A DNA stretch of 64,000 nucleotides from Actinoplanes sp. NBC_00393 (GCF_036053395.1 NZ_CP107942.1:9518001-9582000); one strand, 5' to 3'; shown: positions 53,123-62,710, counted from the stretch's first letter. Numbers and translations are program-made. Notes: generated by a model from the letters alone, not told the origin.

Positions 53123-53989
53123 TCACGGTTGGGCGGCGTGTACGACGGCCACGGTGCAGGCGCTGTGGCGCAGCAGGTGCTGGCTGACCGAGCCGAGCAG
53201 CAGGCTGCGCAGGGCGCCGCGTCCGCGGCTGCCGACGACCAGCAGCTGCGCGGTGGTGCTGGCCGTTGTCAGGACGGCCGCGGGGTGCGCGACGACGGCC
53301 TCCGACTGAATATGCAGCGCGGTGAACTCGGTGCGGCACTGGTCGACGAGTTCGTCGAACGGGCGCCGTTCCTCGTCGGTGACGGCACGGGTCACCAGGG
53401 GCGTGTCCTCCCACAGGCCGGTCACGGGGCGCCAGGCCCGGATTATCCGCAGCGGCGCCTCACGGGACGCGGCTTGCTGCGCGGCGAAACGCACCACCGG
53501 CCACGCGTCTGCTGAGTCGTCTGCGCCGGCGACTACCGGTGCGGTTGCGGTGGTGGAGCCGCGGACCACGACGACAGGGCAGCGGGCGTGGGCGCTGATC
53601 GCGACGCTGACCGAGCCGAGCAACCCAGCCACTGCACTGTGTCCGCGACTGCCGACCACGACCAGCCCGGCGTCGGAGGATCGGTCGAGCAGTGCCTGCG
53701 CCGGATGGGCGTGCAGGGTGACGACCTCGGCAGGCACCGTCGGATGGGTCTGCTTGGCCTGCGTCAGCAACGTGTCGAGCGCGGTGGCGACCGTTCGCTC
53801 CCAGTCCCCGCCGGGCCATACGTCCGGTGCCGTCTTCACGTAGTCCGACGGGAGCCAGCCGGGCAGTTCGTGGGCGTACACGATCTCGACCGGTACGCCG
53901 GTACGGGCGGCCTCGTCGAACGCCCACACGGTGGCGGCGCGGGCGTCGTCCGAGTGGTCATAACCAACAACGATCTTCTTGGCGTTCAT
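53123..53989 (-). CDS. Tandem universal stress protein
   Basis: A 288-residue protein with two Usp domains (about 1-145 and 150-285). Each ends in an ATP-binding type motif, GSRGHSAVAGLLGSVSVA and GSRGRGALRSLLLGSVS. It is in the same direction as, and 205 bp downstream of, the Usp gene at 54195. Tandem Usp proteins of this type are DosR-regulon members in mycobacteria (Rv2005c or Rv2623 type). Confidence 0.92.
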   Translation of the reverse strand: MNAKKIVVGYDHSDDARAATVWAFDEAARTGVPVEIVYAHELPGWLPSDYVKTAPDVWPGGDWERTVATALDTLLTQAKQTHPTVPAEVVTLHAHPAQALLDRSSDAGLVVVGSRGHSAVAGLLGSVSVAISAHARCPVVVVRGSTTATAPVVAGADDSADAWPVVRFAAQQAASREAPLRIIRAWRPVTGLWEDTPLVTRAVTDEERRPFDELVDQCRTEFTALHIQSEAVVAHPAAVLTTASTTAQLLVVGSRGRGALRSLLLGSVSQHLLRHSACTVAVVHAAQP

Positions 53990-54194
53990 GGCGTACTCCT
54001 CTGCGATGCCGTCAACCCGTCAAGCCGATGCAGTGCCGGTTCCGACTCGAGCGCCGGAACACGGCGGACCGCCGATCGCAACTGCTCTGCTGGGGCCGGC
54101 GAGTTCCGCGGTGAGGCCGGCCTCGGCTCTCTGTGAGGGCGGCCTCTGGTAGGACCGGTAGCACGGCCGAGCCCCGATCGAACCCGCTCTGTCG

Positions 54195-55067
54195 TTACCG
54201 TTGGCGTCGGCGACGAACGATGTGGACCGGGCAGTCGGCGTGGTGCAGCAGTTGCAGACCGGTGGAGCCGAGCAGCGTGCCGGCAAGCGCGCCATGCCCA
54301 TGGCTGCCGACGATGACCAACCGGGCGCTGTGCGACACCCCGGTCAGGACTGCGGCAGCGCTGTCGTGCGACAGCAGCGTTTCGACCGGCACGCCGGGGT
54401 ACTTGTCGCGCCACGGCGCCACCTGAGCCAGTAGCCGGTCCCGTTCCTCGGCATCCTGTTCTGGGCTGTGCACCTGCGTCGCCGCGATGGGCGCGAGGTA
54501 CAGCGCGGCCGCCGGCAGGTAGGTTCGGATCACGGTCAGGCCGCATCCGGCCGTGGCCGCCGCGTCGAAGGCGGTCTCCAGGACTGCATCGGCGGAGTCC
54601 GAGTCGTCGACACCGGCCACGATCGGTCCCTCGGCCACGTCAGCGCGGCCGCGGACTACGACGACCGGGCAGGAGGCGTGGGTGGCTGCCCGTTGGCTGA
54701 CGGAGCCCAGCAGCAGCCCGGCGAATCCGCCGCGTCCCCGATGGCCGACCACCAGCAGGTCCGCGTCCTCGATGTCGATCAGCCGGGCCGCCGGGTTGCC
54801 GATCAACACATCCGTTTCGATCCCGATGCCCGGCGCGACGTCGAGGGCCGTGCGCGCAGCGGACGCTGGCACACGTTCGGCGAGCCGGCGAGCGGTCTCG
54901 AACCGCGTGCCGCCGAAGTCGTAACGGTTGCTGTTCCAGTCCCAGTCCAGGACGTGGACGATGCGCAGCGGCACACCCCGATGTTCAGCCTCCCGGGCTG
55001 CCCACCGCAGCGCCGCGGTACTCGTGTCGGTGCCGTCGACGCCGACGATGATCGGACGCTCGCTCAT
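54195..55067 (-). CDS. Tandem universal stress protein
   Basis: A 290-residue two-domain Usp from ATG after GGGAGGAGCC. The domain motifs are VVGHRGRGGFAGLLLGSVS (about 118-136) and IVGSHGHGALAGTLLGSTG near the C-terminus. Both fit nucleotide binding. A degenerate box half-site lies about 77 bp upstream. Confidence 0.92.
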   Translation of the reverse strand: MSERPIIVGVDGTDTSTAALRWAAREAEHRGVPLRIVHVLDWDWNSNRYDFGGTRFETARRLAERVPASAARTALDVAPGIGIETDVLIGNPAARLIDIEDADLLVVGHRGRGGFAGLLLGSVSQRAATHASCPVVVVRGRADVAEGPIVAGVDDSDSADAVLETAFDAAATAGCGLTVIRTYLPAAALYLAPIAATQVHSPEQDAEERDRLLAQVAPWRDKYPGVPVETLLSHDSAAAVLTGVSHSARLVIVGSHGHGALAGTLLGSTGLQLLHHADCPVHIVRRRRQR

Positions 55068-55143
55068 GGCTCCTCCCTCGACTTCGTTGTCTCCTCTCAT
55101 CGTCATGCCGGTCGATGCCTTCGTGGCAGGGTAGAACGTCCCG

Positions 55144-55157
55144 GCCGTTCAGGTCCC
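55144..55157 (-). promoter_or_regulatory. Weak DevR-type half-site upstream of a Usp gene
   Basis: GCCGTTCAGGTCCC keeps GGTCCC only. Its distance of 77 bp to the start codon is like that of the stronger boxes. Confidence 0.25.
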
Positions 55158-55327
55158 CGGCCCTACGGCACCGCTCTCGAGGAAGGGCCGCAAACGAGGC
55201 CCGGAAACGGCGCTACCAGCTCCTACGGGGTCGGGCACGCGTTCCGACCGTCCCGGCTGAGGAGGTATTTCGGCCCTGACCCGCCGACCGAACCGCTGCC
55301 TACTCTCGGCGTGGAAGGAGGCCGGCA

Positions 55328-56017
55328 ATGAAGACCTGGCGTGTGGACGATGTGATGACTACTGAGGTGATCTCGGTTGCCGAGAGCGCGCCTTACCGGG
55401 AGATCGTGGATCTGCTGACCCGGCACCGGTGCAGCGCAGTCCCGGTCGTCGACTACTTCGGCCGCGTGATCGGCATGGTCTCCGAGGCGGACCTGCTCCG
55501 CAAAATCGAGTATGCGGGTGCGGACGAGCCGCGCCCGTTCGAAGGCCGGCGGCGCCGCGGTGAGCGGATCAAAGCGTCCGCCCAGACCGCTGCGGACCTG
55601 ATGACCGCTCCGGTCGTCGAGGCGATGCGGGGCACGACGATCGCGGCTGCGGCGCGCCGAATGGATCAGGAGAAGGTCAAGAGGCTGCCGGTGGTCGATG
55701 ATCTCGGCCGTCTGATCGGCATCGTGTCCCGCAGTGACCTGTTAAAGGTGCATCTGCGCTCGGACGAAGACATCCACGCCGACGTGCAGGCGTCCGTGCT
55801 GAAGCCGATCATCCTTGACGGCGGCATCGCCGTACGGACGGTAGTTGACGCCGGCGTCGTCACATTTACCGGGCAGGTCGACCGCTGGTCGACCGCGGAC
55901 ATCGCGGACCGGCTCACCCGGCTCATCCCCGGGGTCGTCGAGGTCGTCAACAAGCTCGACTACCAGTACGACGACCGCAACCAGCTGCACCCACGCATGG
56001 GAGCCGTCGCCGGATAG
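55328..56017 (+). CDS. CBS-pair protein with C-terminal BON domain
   Basis: A 229-residue protein. CBS 1 (about 7-62, VDDVMTTEVISVAESAPYRE and GMVSEADLLRKI) and CBS 2 (about 90-145, AADLMTAPVVEAM and GIVSRSDLLKVHL) form a Bateman module that usually binds adenosine nucleotides. The BON domain (about 150-220, GVVTFTGQVDRWSTADIADRL) may bind membrane or other ligands. ATG follows AAGGAGG. CBS proteins of this kind occur in actinobacterial dormancy regions. No box was found directly upstream. Confidence 0.92.
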   Translation: MKTWRVDDVMTTEVISVAESAPYREIVDLLTRHRCSAVPVVDYFGRVIGMVSEADLLRKIEYAGADEPRPFEGRRRRGERIKASAQTAADLMTAPVVEAMRGTTIAAAARRMDQEKVKRLPVVDDLGRLIGIVSRSDLLKVHLRSDEDIHADVQASVLKPIILDGGIAVRTVVDAGVVTFTGQVDRWSTADIADRLTRLIPGVVEVVNKLDYQYDDRNQLHPRMGAVAG

Positions 56018-56433
56018 CGGCGTCCGCCGCGAAGGAGTTCTGAACCGGACAGGATGCATATCGCAGGTCAAGCCGTCAATAACGACACCGTTACCAAGCT
56101 GATCGACGCGCAGATCCTTGCTGGCTCGAGATCCGTAGGCGGGCACCGTCAAGGCTTGTCTCCGCGGTGACGCGCTGTCTGTCCGTGGCCCGGTCCGTCA
56201 GGATCGAGCGCAAGCGGCAGCGGCGTCGTCGTCGGCAGTCATCGGAGGCTGCCTCGCCTTCGCGGGTGGGGCCAGCGGTTCGCTTTGACGGGACCTTCGG
56301 CCCTGCCGCGATCTGGCGGAAACAGGTGAATATTGGGCGGTAAGGTGCGGCCTTGTTCGACCGTCTCGTCGAGTCTTGCCGATGTCGGGAATGGCTGCAT
56401 TGTGTGAGCCGCGGATTCGAGGATGTGTCCGGT
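56018..56433. other. Gap without a supported gene
   Basis: 415 bp. It holds the 15-mer TCCGTAGGCGGGCAC (56132-56146), which also occurs at 44696-44710 in the window. No ORF with a start signal. Confidence 0.4.
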
Positions 56434-57054
56434 ATGGGTGGGCGGGTAGTGCTGGTGCGTACCGCGCTGGCGATCGTGGTGACAGCAACGGTCCTGTTCA
56501 GCGGGGTCGGCGCGGTGGCGGGATGGTGGTTCTCCCGGGATCAGCGGTATGGCGATGCGTCGGTGGAGGCGGGATTCGCCCGCGACATGTCGACGCATCA
56601 TTCGCAGGCGGTGGAGTTGGGGATGCTGGCGCATGCCCGGTCGCCGCAGACGAAGCTGGGCGTGCTGGGTGGGGACATCGCCCTGACGCAGCATGGGCAG
56701 ATCGGGACCATGCAGGCGTGGTTGCGCGAGTGGGGGCTGCAGCCCACCGGTGAGCAGCCCGCGATGGCGTGGATGAGTCACACCCCGCATTCGTCGAGCG
56801 GCCTGATGCCCGGCATGGCCAGCCGGGAGGAACTCGACCGGCTGCGGGCCGCCTCCGGCCGTGACTTCGAAGTGCTGTGGGCGCAACTGATGTTGCGGCA
56901 TCATCTCGGCGGTATCGAGATGGCCGAGGCGGCACTACAGCGCTGCGACGACGAGGACGTGCGCTGGCTCGCTGGAGCGATGAAGGCCGGCCAGCAGTCG
57001 GAGATCAACGCGCTGGAAGATGTCTTGAACGGCCACGGAGCCAAGCCGCTGTAG
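56434..57054 (+). CDS. DUF305 ferritin-like protein
   Basis: A 206-residue protein with an N-terminal membrane anchor or signal (about 6-30). DUF305 motifs are FARDMSTHHSQAVELGMLA (about 48-66) and LMLRHHLGGIEMAEAAL, with a Met/His-rich middle (SSSGLMPGMAS). DUF305 proteins are exported, often found with copper-handling genes, and may bind metal through the His pairs. An upstream in-frame start at 56353 is less likely. Confidence 0.85.
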   Translation: MGGRVVLVRTALAIVVTATVLFSGVGAVAGWWFSRDQRYGDASVEAGFARDMSTHHSQAVELGMLAHARSPQTKLGVLGGDIALTQHGQIGTMQAWLREWGLQPTGEQPAMAWMSHTPHSSSGLMPGMASREELDRLRAASGRDFEVLWAQLMLRHHLGGIEMAEAALQRCDDEDVRWLAGAMKAGQQSEINALEDVLNGHGAKPL

Positions 57055-57385
57055 GTCCTCGCTGGATCGTTTTGTCGGGTCTGGGAAAGACCGGGTGCTG
57101 GCAAAAGGTTCACGACGGTGTTGATCAGTTTCGACCGAGTCAGGCGCTGACTTCGAGGCCGACTCGGCGATGCCGGCCAGGAACCATCCTGCCTGCCCGA
57201 CTAGGCCGTGTTTCGTAGTGCGTCGACTTGTCGCGTGGTTCCAGCTTGTCGACCAGCTGCGCAACGTCCCCGACGGCAGCTTGACCGGTCTCACCTGCAC
57301 CGTTGCGCCTGGTGCCTGCGCCTCGGAGCCTGCTGCGAACCGGCCTTCTGATGTTTGTCGGACCCTTCAGGCACAATGCCCGGCC
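57055..57385. other. Gap upstream of the DUF1963 gene
   Basis: 331 bp without a supported gene. No hairpin or box was recognised. Confidence 0.35.
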
Positions 57386-58120
57386 ATGGATGTACGACAG
57401 CAGTTCCGCGGCGCGGCCCGAGAAGTGGGTGTGCCGGTGGAGCAGATCGAGCGTTGGGTGCGGCTCGCCCGACCACAGACCGAGCTGGTTCCGGAGGGCG
57501 ACCGCCTGCCTGTGGCCGGTCGGTTCGGCGGTCTCGCGGCGTTGCCGGCGGGCGAACCGTGGCCTGCCGGGCAGTGTCTCGTGTTGACGCTCGACCTCGC
57601 CGCGATCCCCTCGCACGGGCACGACCTTGACCTGCCGGCCGACGGGTCGCTGCTGTTCTTTGTCGAGCCGGACTTCACGCCCAACGACTGCCGGATCGTT
57701 CATGTGCCGGCCGGCACTCCGGTAACCGAGCATCCGCACCCCGGTGTGCCGGTCTTCGATCCGATTCTGCTGCACGCTCGTGCCGGCTGGAGCCTTCCGG
57801 AGCACGAGCACGAGGTGCCGTTCGACCTTCGCTTGGACGACGAGGTCGAGGAGGCGATCGAAGAGGTTATGTGGTACCTAGAGGACAACGATTACGAGTT
57901 CTCCCTCGGCGGTTACGGCGCCGCCAGCACCGGCGGCGCGGACAACCCCATCCTCAACGCAAACGAGCACATCGTGCTAGCCACCGTCTGGCTGGACGAG
58001 GGGCAGGTGGGTGACGCGTTCGGCGAGACGCTGATTGTGGTCAACTTCATGATCAAGCATGCGGATCTGGCCGAGCGCGCCTTCGACCGGATCTGGCTGA
58101 TGACTGACTTCAACGGCTGA
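57386..58120 (+). CDS. DUF1963 (YwqG-like) protein
   Basis: A 244-residue protein. GRFGGLAALPAGEPWP, LTLDLAAIPSH, GSLLFFVEPD and the final DRIWLMTDFNG are YwqG/DUF1963-type blocks. A typical feature is a Gly-rich GGYGAASTGG loop before a hydrophilic strand. Cytosolic; function unknown across the family. It is convergent with the small gene at 58238. Confidence 0.78.
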   Translation: MDVRQQFRGAAREVGVPVEQIERWVRLARPQTELVPEGDRLPVAGRFGGLAALPAGEPWPAGQCLVLTLDLAAIPSHGHDLDLPADGSLLFFVEPDFTPNDCRIVHVPAGTPVTEHPHPGVPVFDPILLHARAGWSLPEHEHEVPFDLRLDDEVEEAIEEVMWYLEDNDYEFSLGGYGAASTGGADNPILNANEHIVLATVWLDEGQVGDAFGETLIVVNFMIKHADLAERAFDRIWLMTDFNG

Positions 58121-58237
58121 CGCGGTCAGGACTTCGGCGTGGTCCCCGGCTCGGCGTCGACCGCGTCGCGGCCGGTTCAGCGCATAGCGGCGACGCTGGT
58201 ATGCCGACACCAACCTTCGGAAGCTGCCGTTCATGTG

Positions 58238-58597
58238 TCAGCGTTCGACGACGAGCCGCTGGGCGCGAAGCAGATGAGCCCACCACGGCCGGCCGGGGCG
58301 TGCCTGACGCAGCGGCGGCCGGGTGGTGCGTTTCAGGCTGACCCATCCGCCGGGTCCCATGGTCACCGTGCCGATCGCGGGACGGCGCCGGGTAGCCAGG
58401 CCGATCGACGCGCTGACAGCGGCCACCGCGACGGTGGCGAGAACGGCCACGGTGACGGTGGTTACGTCGACGGCGGACACGAACCGCGTGCCCGCCGGCG
58501 CGGTCACGTAGGCGCCGATCTCACGGTTACCGCAGCGGACAGGCACGACCTCCGGCGGCCGAGTCGGCTGACGGTGATCATCAATGGTGGTGCGCAT
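58238..58597 (-). CDS. Small membrane protein downstream of ppdK
   Basis: A 119-residue protein with one membrane segment (about 43-66, VDVTTVTVAVLATVAVAAVS) and a basic Arg-rich tail. The ATG lies 9 bp beyond the ppdK stop, with GGAGG overlapping the stop. It is therefore probably translated with ppdK. Function unknown. Confidence 0.7.
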   Translation of the reverse strand: MRTTIDDHRQPTRPPEVVPVRCGNREIGAYVTAPAGTRFVSAVDVTTVTVAVLATVAVAAVSASIGLATRRRPAIGTVTMGPGGWVSLKRTTRPPLRQARPGRPWWAHLLRAQRLVVER

Positions 58598-58606
58598 GGC
58601 CGCCTC

Positions 58607-61267
58607 CTAACGGCTTTCCGCGGCGGTGATGCCTCCGGCCGCGGCACGTCCGGCCTCGAGCCGGGCGATGGGAATGCGGAACGGTGAGCAGGACACGTAG
58701 TCGAGACCCACTTCGTGGAAGAACCGCACGGAGGCGGGGTCACCGCCGTGCTCGCCGCAGACACCGGCAATGAGCTGCGGGCGGGCGGCACGGCCGCGTT
58801 CGACAGCGACACGCACGAGCTCACCGACGCCGCCGACGTCGATCGTCTCGAACGGCGACACGGCGAACACCCCCAACTCGAGGTAGCGGCCGAAGAACGC
58901 GCCCTCGACGTCGTCGCGGGAGAATCCCCACGTCATCTGGGTCAGATCGTTGGTACCGAAGGAGAAGAAGTCCGCGGCGGTGGCGATCCGGTCGGCGGTG
59001 AGCGCGGCCCGCGGCACCTCGATCATCGTGCCGATCCGGATCGGCGGCGCGCCGGGCACACCGGCCAGTACCGTCTGCGCCTCCGCGCGGACCGTTTCAA
59101 GCTCTTGCACCGCGCCCACCAGCGGAACCATGATCTCCGGCCGCGGGTCACCGCCGACGGCGACCCGCGCCGCCGCAGCCTCGGCGACCGCGCGGACCTG
59201 CATCGCGAACAAACCCGGGACGACCAGACCGAGACGTACGCCGCGCAGACCGAGCATCGGGTTCTGCTCATGGATGCGACGTACGGCCGCCAGCAGGATC
59301 CCATCGCGGCCCGAGTCCTCGCCGAGCGCCTGAGCGCGGGCGACACGGGCGGTCAGGTCCTCCAGCGGCGGCAGGAACTCGTGCAGCGGCGGGTCGATCA
59401 GGCGCACCGTGACCGGCAGCCCATCCATCGCCGCGAACAGCTGCTCGAAGTCGGCGCGTTGCAGCGGCAGCAGTGCGGCGAGCGCGGCCGTCCGTTCGGT
59501 GTCAGTGGCGGCGAGGATCAGCTGTTCCACCAGGATCCGCCGCTCGCCGAGGAACATGTGCTCGGTGCGGCACAGCCCGACACCGACGGCACCGAACCGG
59601 CGGGCACGGGCAACGTCGGCAGTGGTGTCGGCGTTGGCGTGCACGGCGAGCCGGGCGCGGTGGTCGGCGTGGATGATCAGACGTTCCACGGCGGCGAGCA
59701 GCGGGTCGCCGTGGGCGGTCAACTCACCCTCGAAGTAGCGCACGACGCGGGAGGGACGGACCGGTACCGCGCCGGCGTAGACGCGGCCGGTGGTGCCGTC
59801 GATCGAGATGATCTCGCCCGCGCGGATGGTACGGCCGCCGACGGTGAACGAATCCGCGCCGATCTGGATGTCGTCGGCGCCGCAGACGCAGGTCTTGCCC
59901 ATGCCGCGGGCCACCACGGCGGCGTGCGAGGTCTTGCCGCCGCGCGCGGTCAGGATGCCCTGGGCGGCGATCATGCCGGGCAGATCGTCCGGGTTAGTCT
60001 CCCGGCGGACCAGGACGACCGGGCCGGTCGCGGCGGCAGCGGACGCGGAGTCGAACACGACGGCACCGACCGCTGCACCCGGCGACGCCGCCACGGCGGT
60101 GGTCAGTGGTTCCGGCGCGGCGTCGAGGTCGAAGCTGGGGAACATCAGCCGGGCGAGTTGCTCACCGGTCACCCGCCGCAGCGCCTCGTCGAGGTCGATG
60201 GTGCCCTCGTCGACGAGTTGGGCGGCAATGACGAACGCGGCGGCCGGGGTGCGTTTGCCGACCCGGGTCTGCAGCATCCACAGCTTGCCGTTCTCGATGG
60301 TGAACTCGATGTCGCACAGGTCCCGATAGCGCTGCTCGAGGCGTTGCATGATCTGCAGCAGCTTGCGGTAGCTGACCGGGTCGATGTCGGCGAGTTCGTG
60401 CAGGCTCATGGTGTTGCGGATGCCGGCGACGACGTCTTCGCCCTGGGCGTTGCGCAGGTAGTCGCCGTAGACGCCGCGGCGGCCGGTGGCCGGGTCGCGG
60501 GTGAACGCCACCCCGGTGCCGGAGTCGTCACCGCGGTTGCCGAAGACCATGGCCATCACGTTCACCGCGGTGCCCAGATCGGCCGGGATGTGTTCCTGCC
60601 GGCGGTAGAGCACCGCCCGGTCGGCGTTCCACGACCGGAACACCGCGCCGACGGCGAGAAACAGCTGCTCGTGCGGCGCCTGCGGAAAGTCGCGGCCGGT
60701 GTGCGCGTTGAAGACCTTCTGGTACGCGGAGACGAGCTGCTTCAGCTGCGTCGGGCTCAGTTCCGCGTCGGTGCGTACCCCCGCTGTGGTGCGGGCGGCG
60801 GCGAGCTCGTTCTCGAACGCGTCGGCCGGCATGTCGAAGACGGTCTTGCCGAACATCTGGATCAGACGCCGGTAGGAGTCCCAGGCGAAGTGATCGTCGG
60901 CGCTGCGCTGCGCGAGACCGATCACGGTGGTGTCGTTCAAACCGATGTCGAGAATCGTCTCCATCATGCCGGGCATGGAGAACTTCGCCCCGGAACGCAC
61001 CGACAGCAACAGCGGGTCGCGCGGGTCGCCGAAGGCTTTGTTCATCCGCGCTTCGACCAATCGCAAGTGGTCGTGGATCTCAGCGAGCAGCCCGTCGGGC
61101 ATGGATCCGGTGTGCAAGTAAGCACGGCACGCTTCGGTGGTGATGGTGAATCCGGGCGGTACGGGAAGGCCCATCCGAGTCATCTCGGCGAGATTGGCGC
61201 CCTTACCGCCGAGCAGATCCTTGAGGTCCTTGTTGCCGTCAGCAAAGTCGTACACGTATCCGGACAT
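58607..61267 (-). CDS. ppdK: Pyruvate, phosphate dikinase
   Basis: An 886-residue full-length enzyme that interconverts pyruvate, ATP and Pi with PEP, AMP and PPi. The N-terminal ATP-grasp domain opens with GGKGANLAEMTRMGLPVPPG. The phosphohistidine loop is ARGGKTSHAAVVARG (about 440-455), and the C-terminal TIM-barrel has the catalytic Cys in GVCGEHGGDPAS. It would supply PEP or recover ATP from PPi during low energy supply. ppdK is linked to actinobacterial dormancy regions. A DevR-type box lies 71 bp upstream, and the small membrane gene follows. Confidence 0.96.
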   Translation of the reverse strand: MSGYVYDFADGNKDLKDLLGGKGANLAEMTRMGLPVPPGFTITTEACRAYLHTGSMPDGLLAEIHDHLRLVEARMNKAFGDPRDPLLLSVRSGAKFSMPGMMETILDIGLNDTTVIGLAQRSADDHFAWDSYRRLIQMFGKTVFDMPADAFENELAAARTTAGVRTDAELSPTQLKQLVSAYQKVFNAHTGRDFPQAPHEQLFLAVGAVFRSWNADRAVLYRRQEHIPADLGTAVNVMAMVFGNRGDDSGTGVAFTRDPATGRRGVYGDYLRNAQGEDVVAGIRNTMSLHELADIDPVSYRKLLQIMQRLEQRYRDLCDIEFTIENGKLWMLQTRVGKRTPAAAFVIAAQLVDEGTIDLDEALRRVTGEQLARLMFPSFDLDAAPEPLTTAVAASPGAAVGAVVFDSASAAAATGPVVLVRRETNPDDLPGMIAAQGILTARGGKTSHAAVVARGMGKTCVCGADDIQIGADSFTVGGRTIRAGEIISIDGTTGRVYAGAVPVRPSRVVRYFEGELTAHGDPLLAAVERLIIHADHRARLAVHANADTTADVARARRFGAVGVGLCRTEHMFLGERRILVEQLILAATDTERTAALAALLPLQRADFEQLFAAMDGLPVTVRLIDPPLHEFLPPLEDLTARVARAQALGEDSGRDGILLAAVRRIHEQNPMLGLRGVRLGLVVPGLFAMQVRAVAEAAAARVAVGGDPRPEIMVPLVGAVQELETVRAEAQTVLAGVPGAPPIRIGTMIEVPRAALTADRIATAADFFSFGTNDLTQMTWGFSRDDVEGAFFGRYLELGVFAVSPFETIDVGGVGELVRVAVERGRAARPQLIAGVCGEHGGDPASVRFFHEVGLDYVSCSPFRIPIARLEAGRAAAGGITAAESR

Positions 61268-61338
61268 CTCTCCCGCCTTCCGCTCGGCTTTGCGGGCACT
61301 CTCTCTTCGTTGTTAACCCGCGCGGGACCTGTCCTGTA

Positions 61339-61352
61339 GGGCACGAAGTCCC
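61339..61352 (-). promoter_or_regulatory. Putative DevR-type box upstream of ppdK
   Basis: GGGCACGAAGTCCC has a perfect right half (GTCCC) and two changes on the left. It is 71 bp before the ppdK start. Confidence 0.6.
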
Positions 61353-61681
61353 GTCTGAATGGGCCGAGGCGTGCGTCACCGGCCGACACAACCACAGGCG
61401 AACGCCGATGTCCTACCGTCGAGGTCACGCCCGGCGGCCAAGAGAACAGGATTCTCGGTGACGCCCTGTCCGAGCAGCTCGGAATCCTCCGGCAAAGCAG
61501 CACGATCGCCCCGGCCTGGAGAGCCGGCGCCTGGTCAGTGCGGCATCGACGTGCGGGCCAGTCGAATGCGGACACCCAATCGACATCAGGCACGCCCGAC
61601 TCCGATCAGTGCCCCGGTATGAGGTGTTCCCCGGTGGTGAAGGACACGCCACCAGTCCTGACCATGCTGCCTGGTCCAGCC

Positions 61682-61695
61682 GGGACCAAAGACTC
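61682..61695 (+). promoter_or_regulatory. Putative DevR-type box upstream of a Usp gene
   Basis: GGGACCAAAGACTC has a perfect left half plus the AAAG centre. It is 73 bp before the Usp start. Confidence 0.55.
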
Positions 61696-61768
61696 TGCCG
61701 TCGGGATCCGGCTAGGAGTGCCATAGAGATATAGGGAACGGCAGCGTGTGATTGTCGGAGGTGCCGCC

Positions 61769-62680
61769 ATGAACAACCTCAACGGCTTCCAGGGGGAGAC
61801 CGAGGCGCGCCGGCATGCCGGCCAGGTTCTTCAACCCACCCGTTTCGGGGAGGCGATCAACCAGTACCTCGCCGCCACCGGCTACCCCGACCCGTACGCC
61901 ACCGTCGGGCAACATGCCGGCACGGCACCGGCCGATACCGGTCAGCAAACCAGCGGCCTGGTCGTGGTGGGCGTGGATGACAGCGCGATCAGCTGCATCG
62001 CGGTGGACCACGCGGCTATCGAGGCCGCGCTGCACAGCTGGGCGTTGCGCCTGGTGAACGTTCGGCGTAGCGCCAGCGACGAGGCCGGGGTGGCGCTGCT
62101 GCGGCGGCTTCTGGCCCGAGTCCAGGCCAGCGCACCGGAAGTCGCCGCCGTCGCCCGGATCGCCGTCGGCTCGGACACCTCCGAGGCACTGCTCGCGGAG
62201 GCGGGCGACGCCGACCTCGTGGTCGTTGGCCATCACCAGGGTGCTGCGGCGAGCGTTGTCGGGCTCAGCGTCGCCGGCCGTGTCGCCCGCAACCACACCC
62301 GTCCGCTCCTGATCGTCCGGATGCCGGGCTGGCCGGCCGAGTTCGGGGCCCGGCCGCTGATGGTGGCTGTCGACGGGTCCCCGGCGTCGCGCAAGAGTGT
62401 CCAGTTCGCGCTCGACGAAGCACGGGTCCGCGGCTGCGACGTCACCCTCCTGCACCTGATCGGTTCCGGAACGGACCTGGCCCGCCGTCACGAGATTTTG
62501 GGTGGCGTGACCGTCCGTCACCGGATCCTAGGCGGGGATCCCGTGAACGCGTTGGTGGAGGCGTCCGACGCCGCAGCGGCGATGGTGATTGCTCAGCACG
62601 GGCTGTCCGCACCGCTGCTGGAGATGGCGGCTCGCGTGCTGCCCCAGAAGGCGCTGTGCCCGGTGTTCCTGGTGGGTTGA
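61769..62680 (+). CDS. Tandem Usp with N-terminal extension and degenerate ATP motifs
   Basis: A 303-residue protein from ATG after GGAGG. About 60 residues precede the first Usp domain (GLVVVGVDDSAIS near 68). The ATP motifs are degenerate: VVVGHHQGAAASVVGLSVAG in domain 1, and AQHGLSAPLLEMAARVLPQ in domain 2, where the Gly residues are largely lost. It may therefore not bind ATP. A DevR-type box lies 73 bp upstream. Confidence 0.85.
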   Translation: MNNLNGFQGETEARRHAGQVLQPTRFGEAINQYLAATGYPDPYATVGQHAGTAPADTGQQTSGLVVVGVDDSAISCIAVDHAAIEAALHSWALRLVNVRRSASDEAGVALLRRLLARVQASAPEVAAVARIAVGSDTSEALLAEAGDADLVVVGHHQGAAASVVGLSVAGRVARNHTRPLLIVRMPGWPAEFGARPLMVAVDGSPASRKSVQFALDEARVRGCDVTLLHLIGSGTDLARRHEILGGVTVRHRILGGDPVNALVEASDAAAAMVIAQHGLSAPLLEMAARVLPQKALCPVFLVG

Positions 62681-62710
62681 CGCTGCGTGCGGTGAAGAGC
62701 AGGAGGAATC

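Larger units (their letters stand above)
61268..61768. promoter_or_regulatory. Divergent promoter region between ppdK and a Usp gene
   Basis: About 500 bp with one putative box near each gene (61339-61352 and 61682-61695). No ORF supported between them. Confidence 0.5.

Noticed and set aside
58715..61339. 874-codon plus-strand frame opposite ppdK
   Set aside because: Antisense to a complete, well-conserved PPDK; low-complexity His/Gly/Val translation is the usual high-GC shadow.
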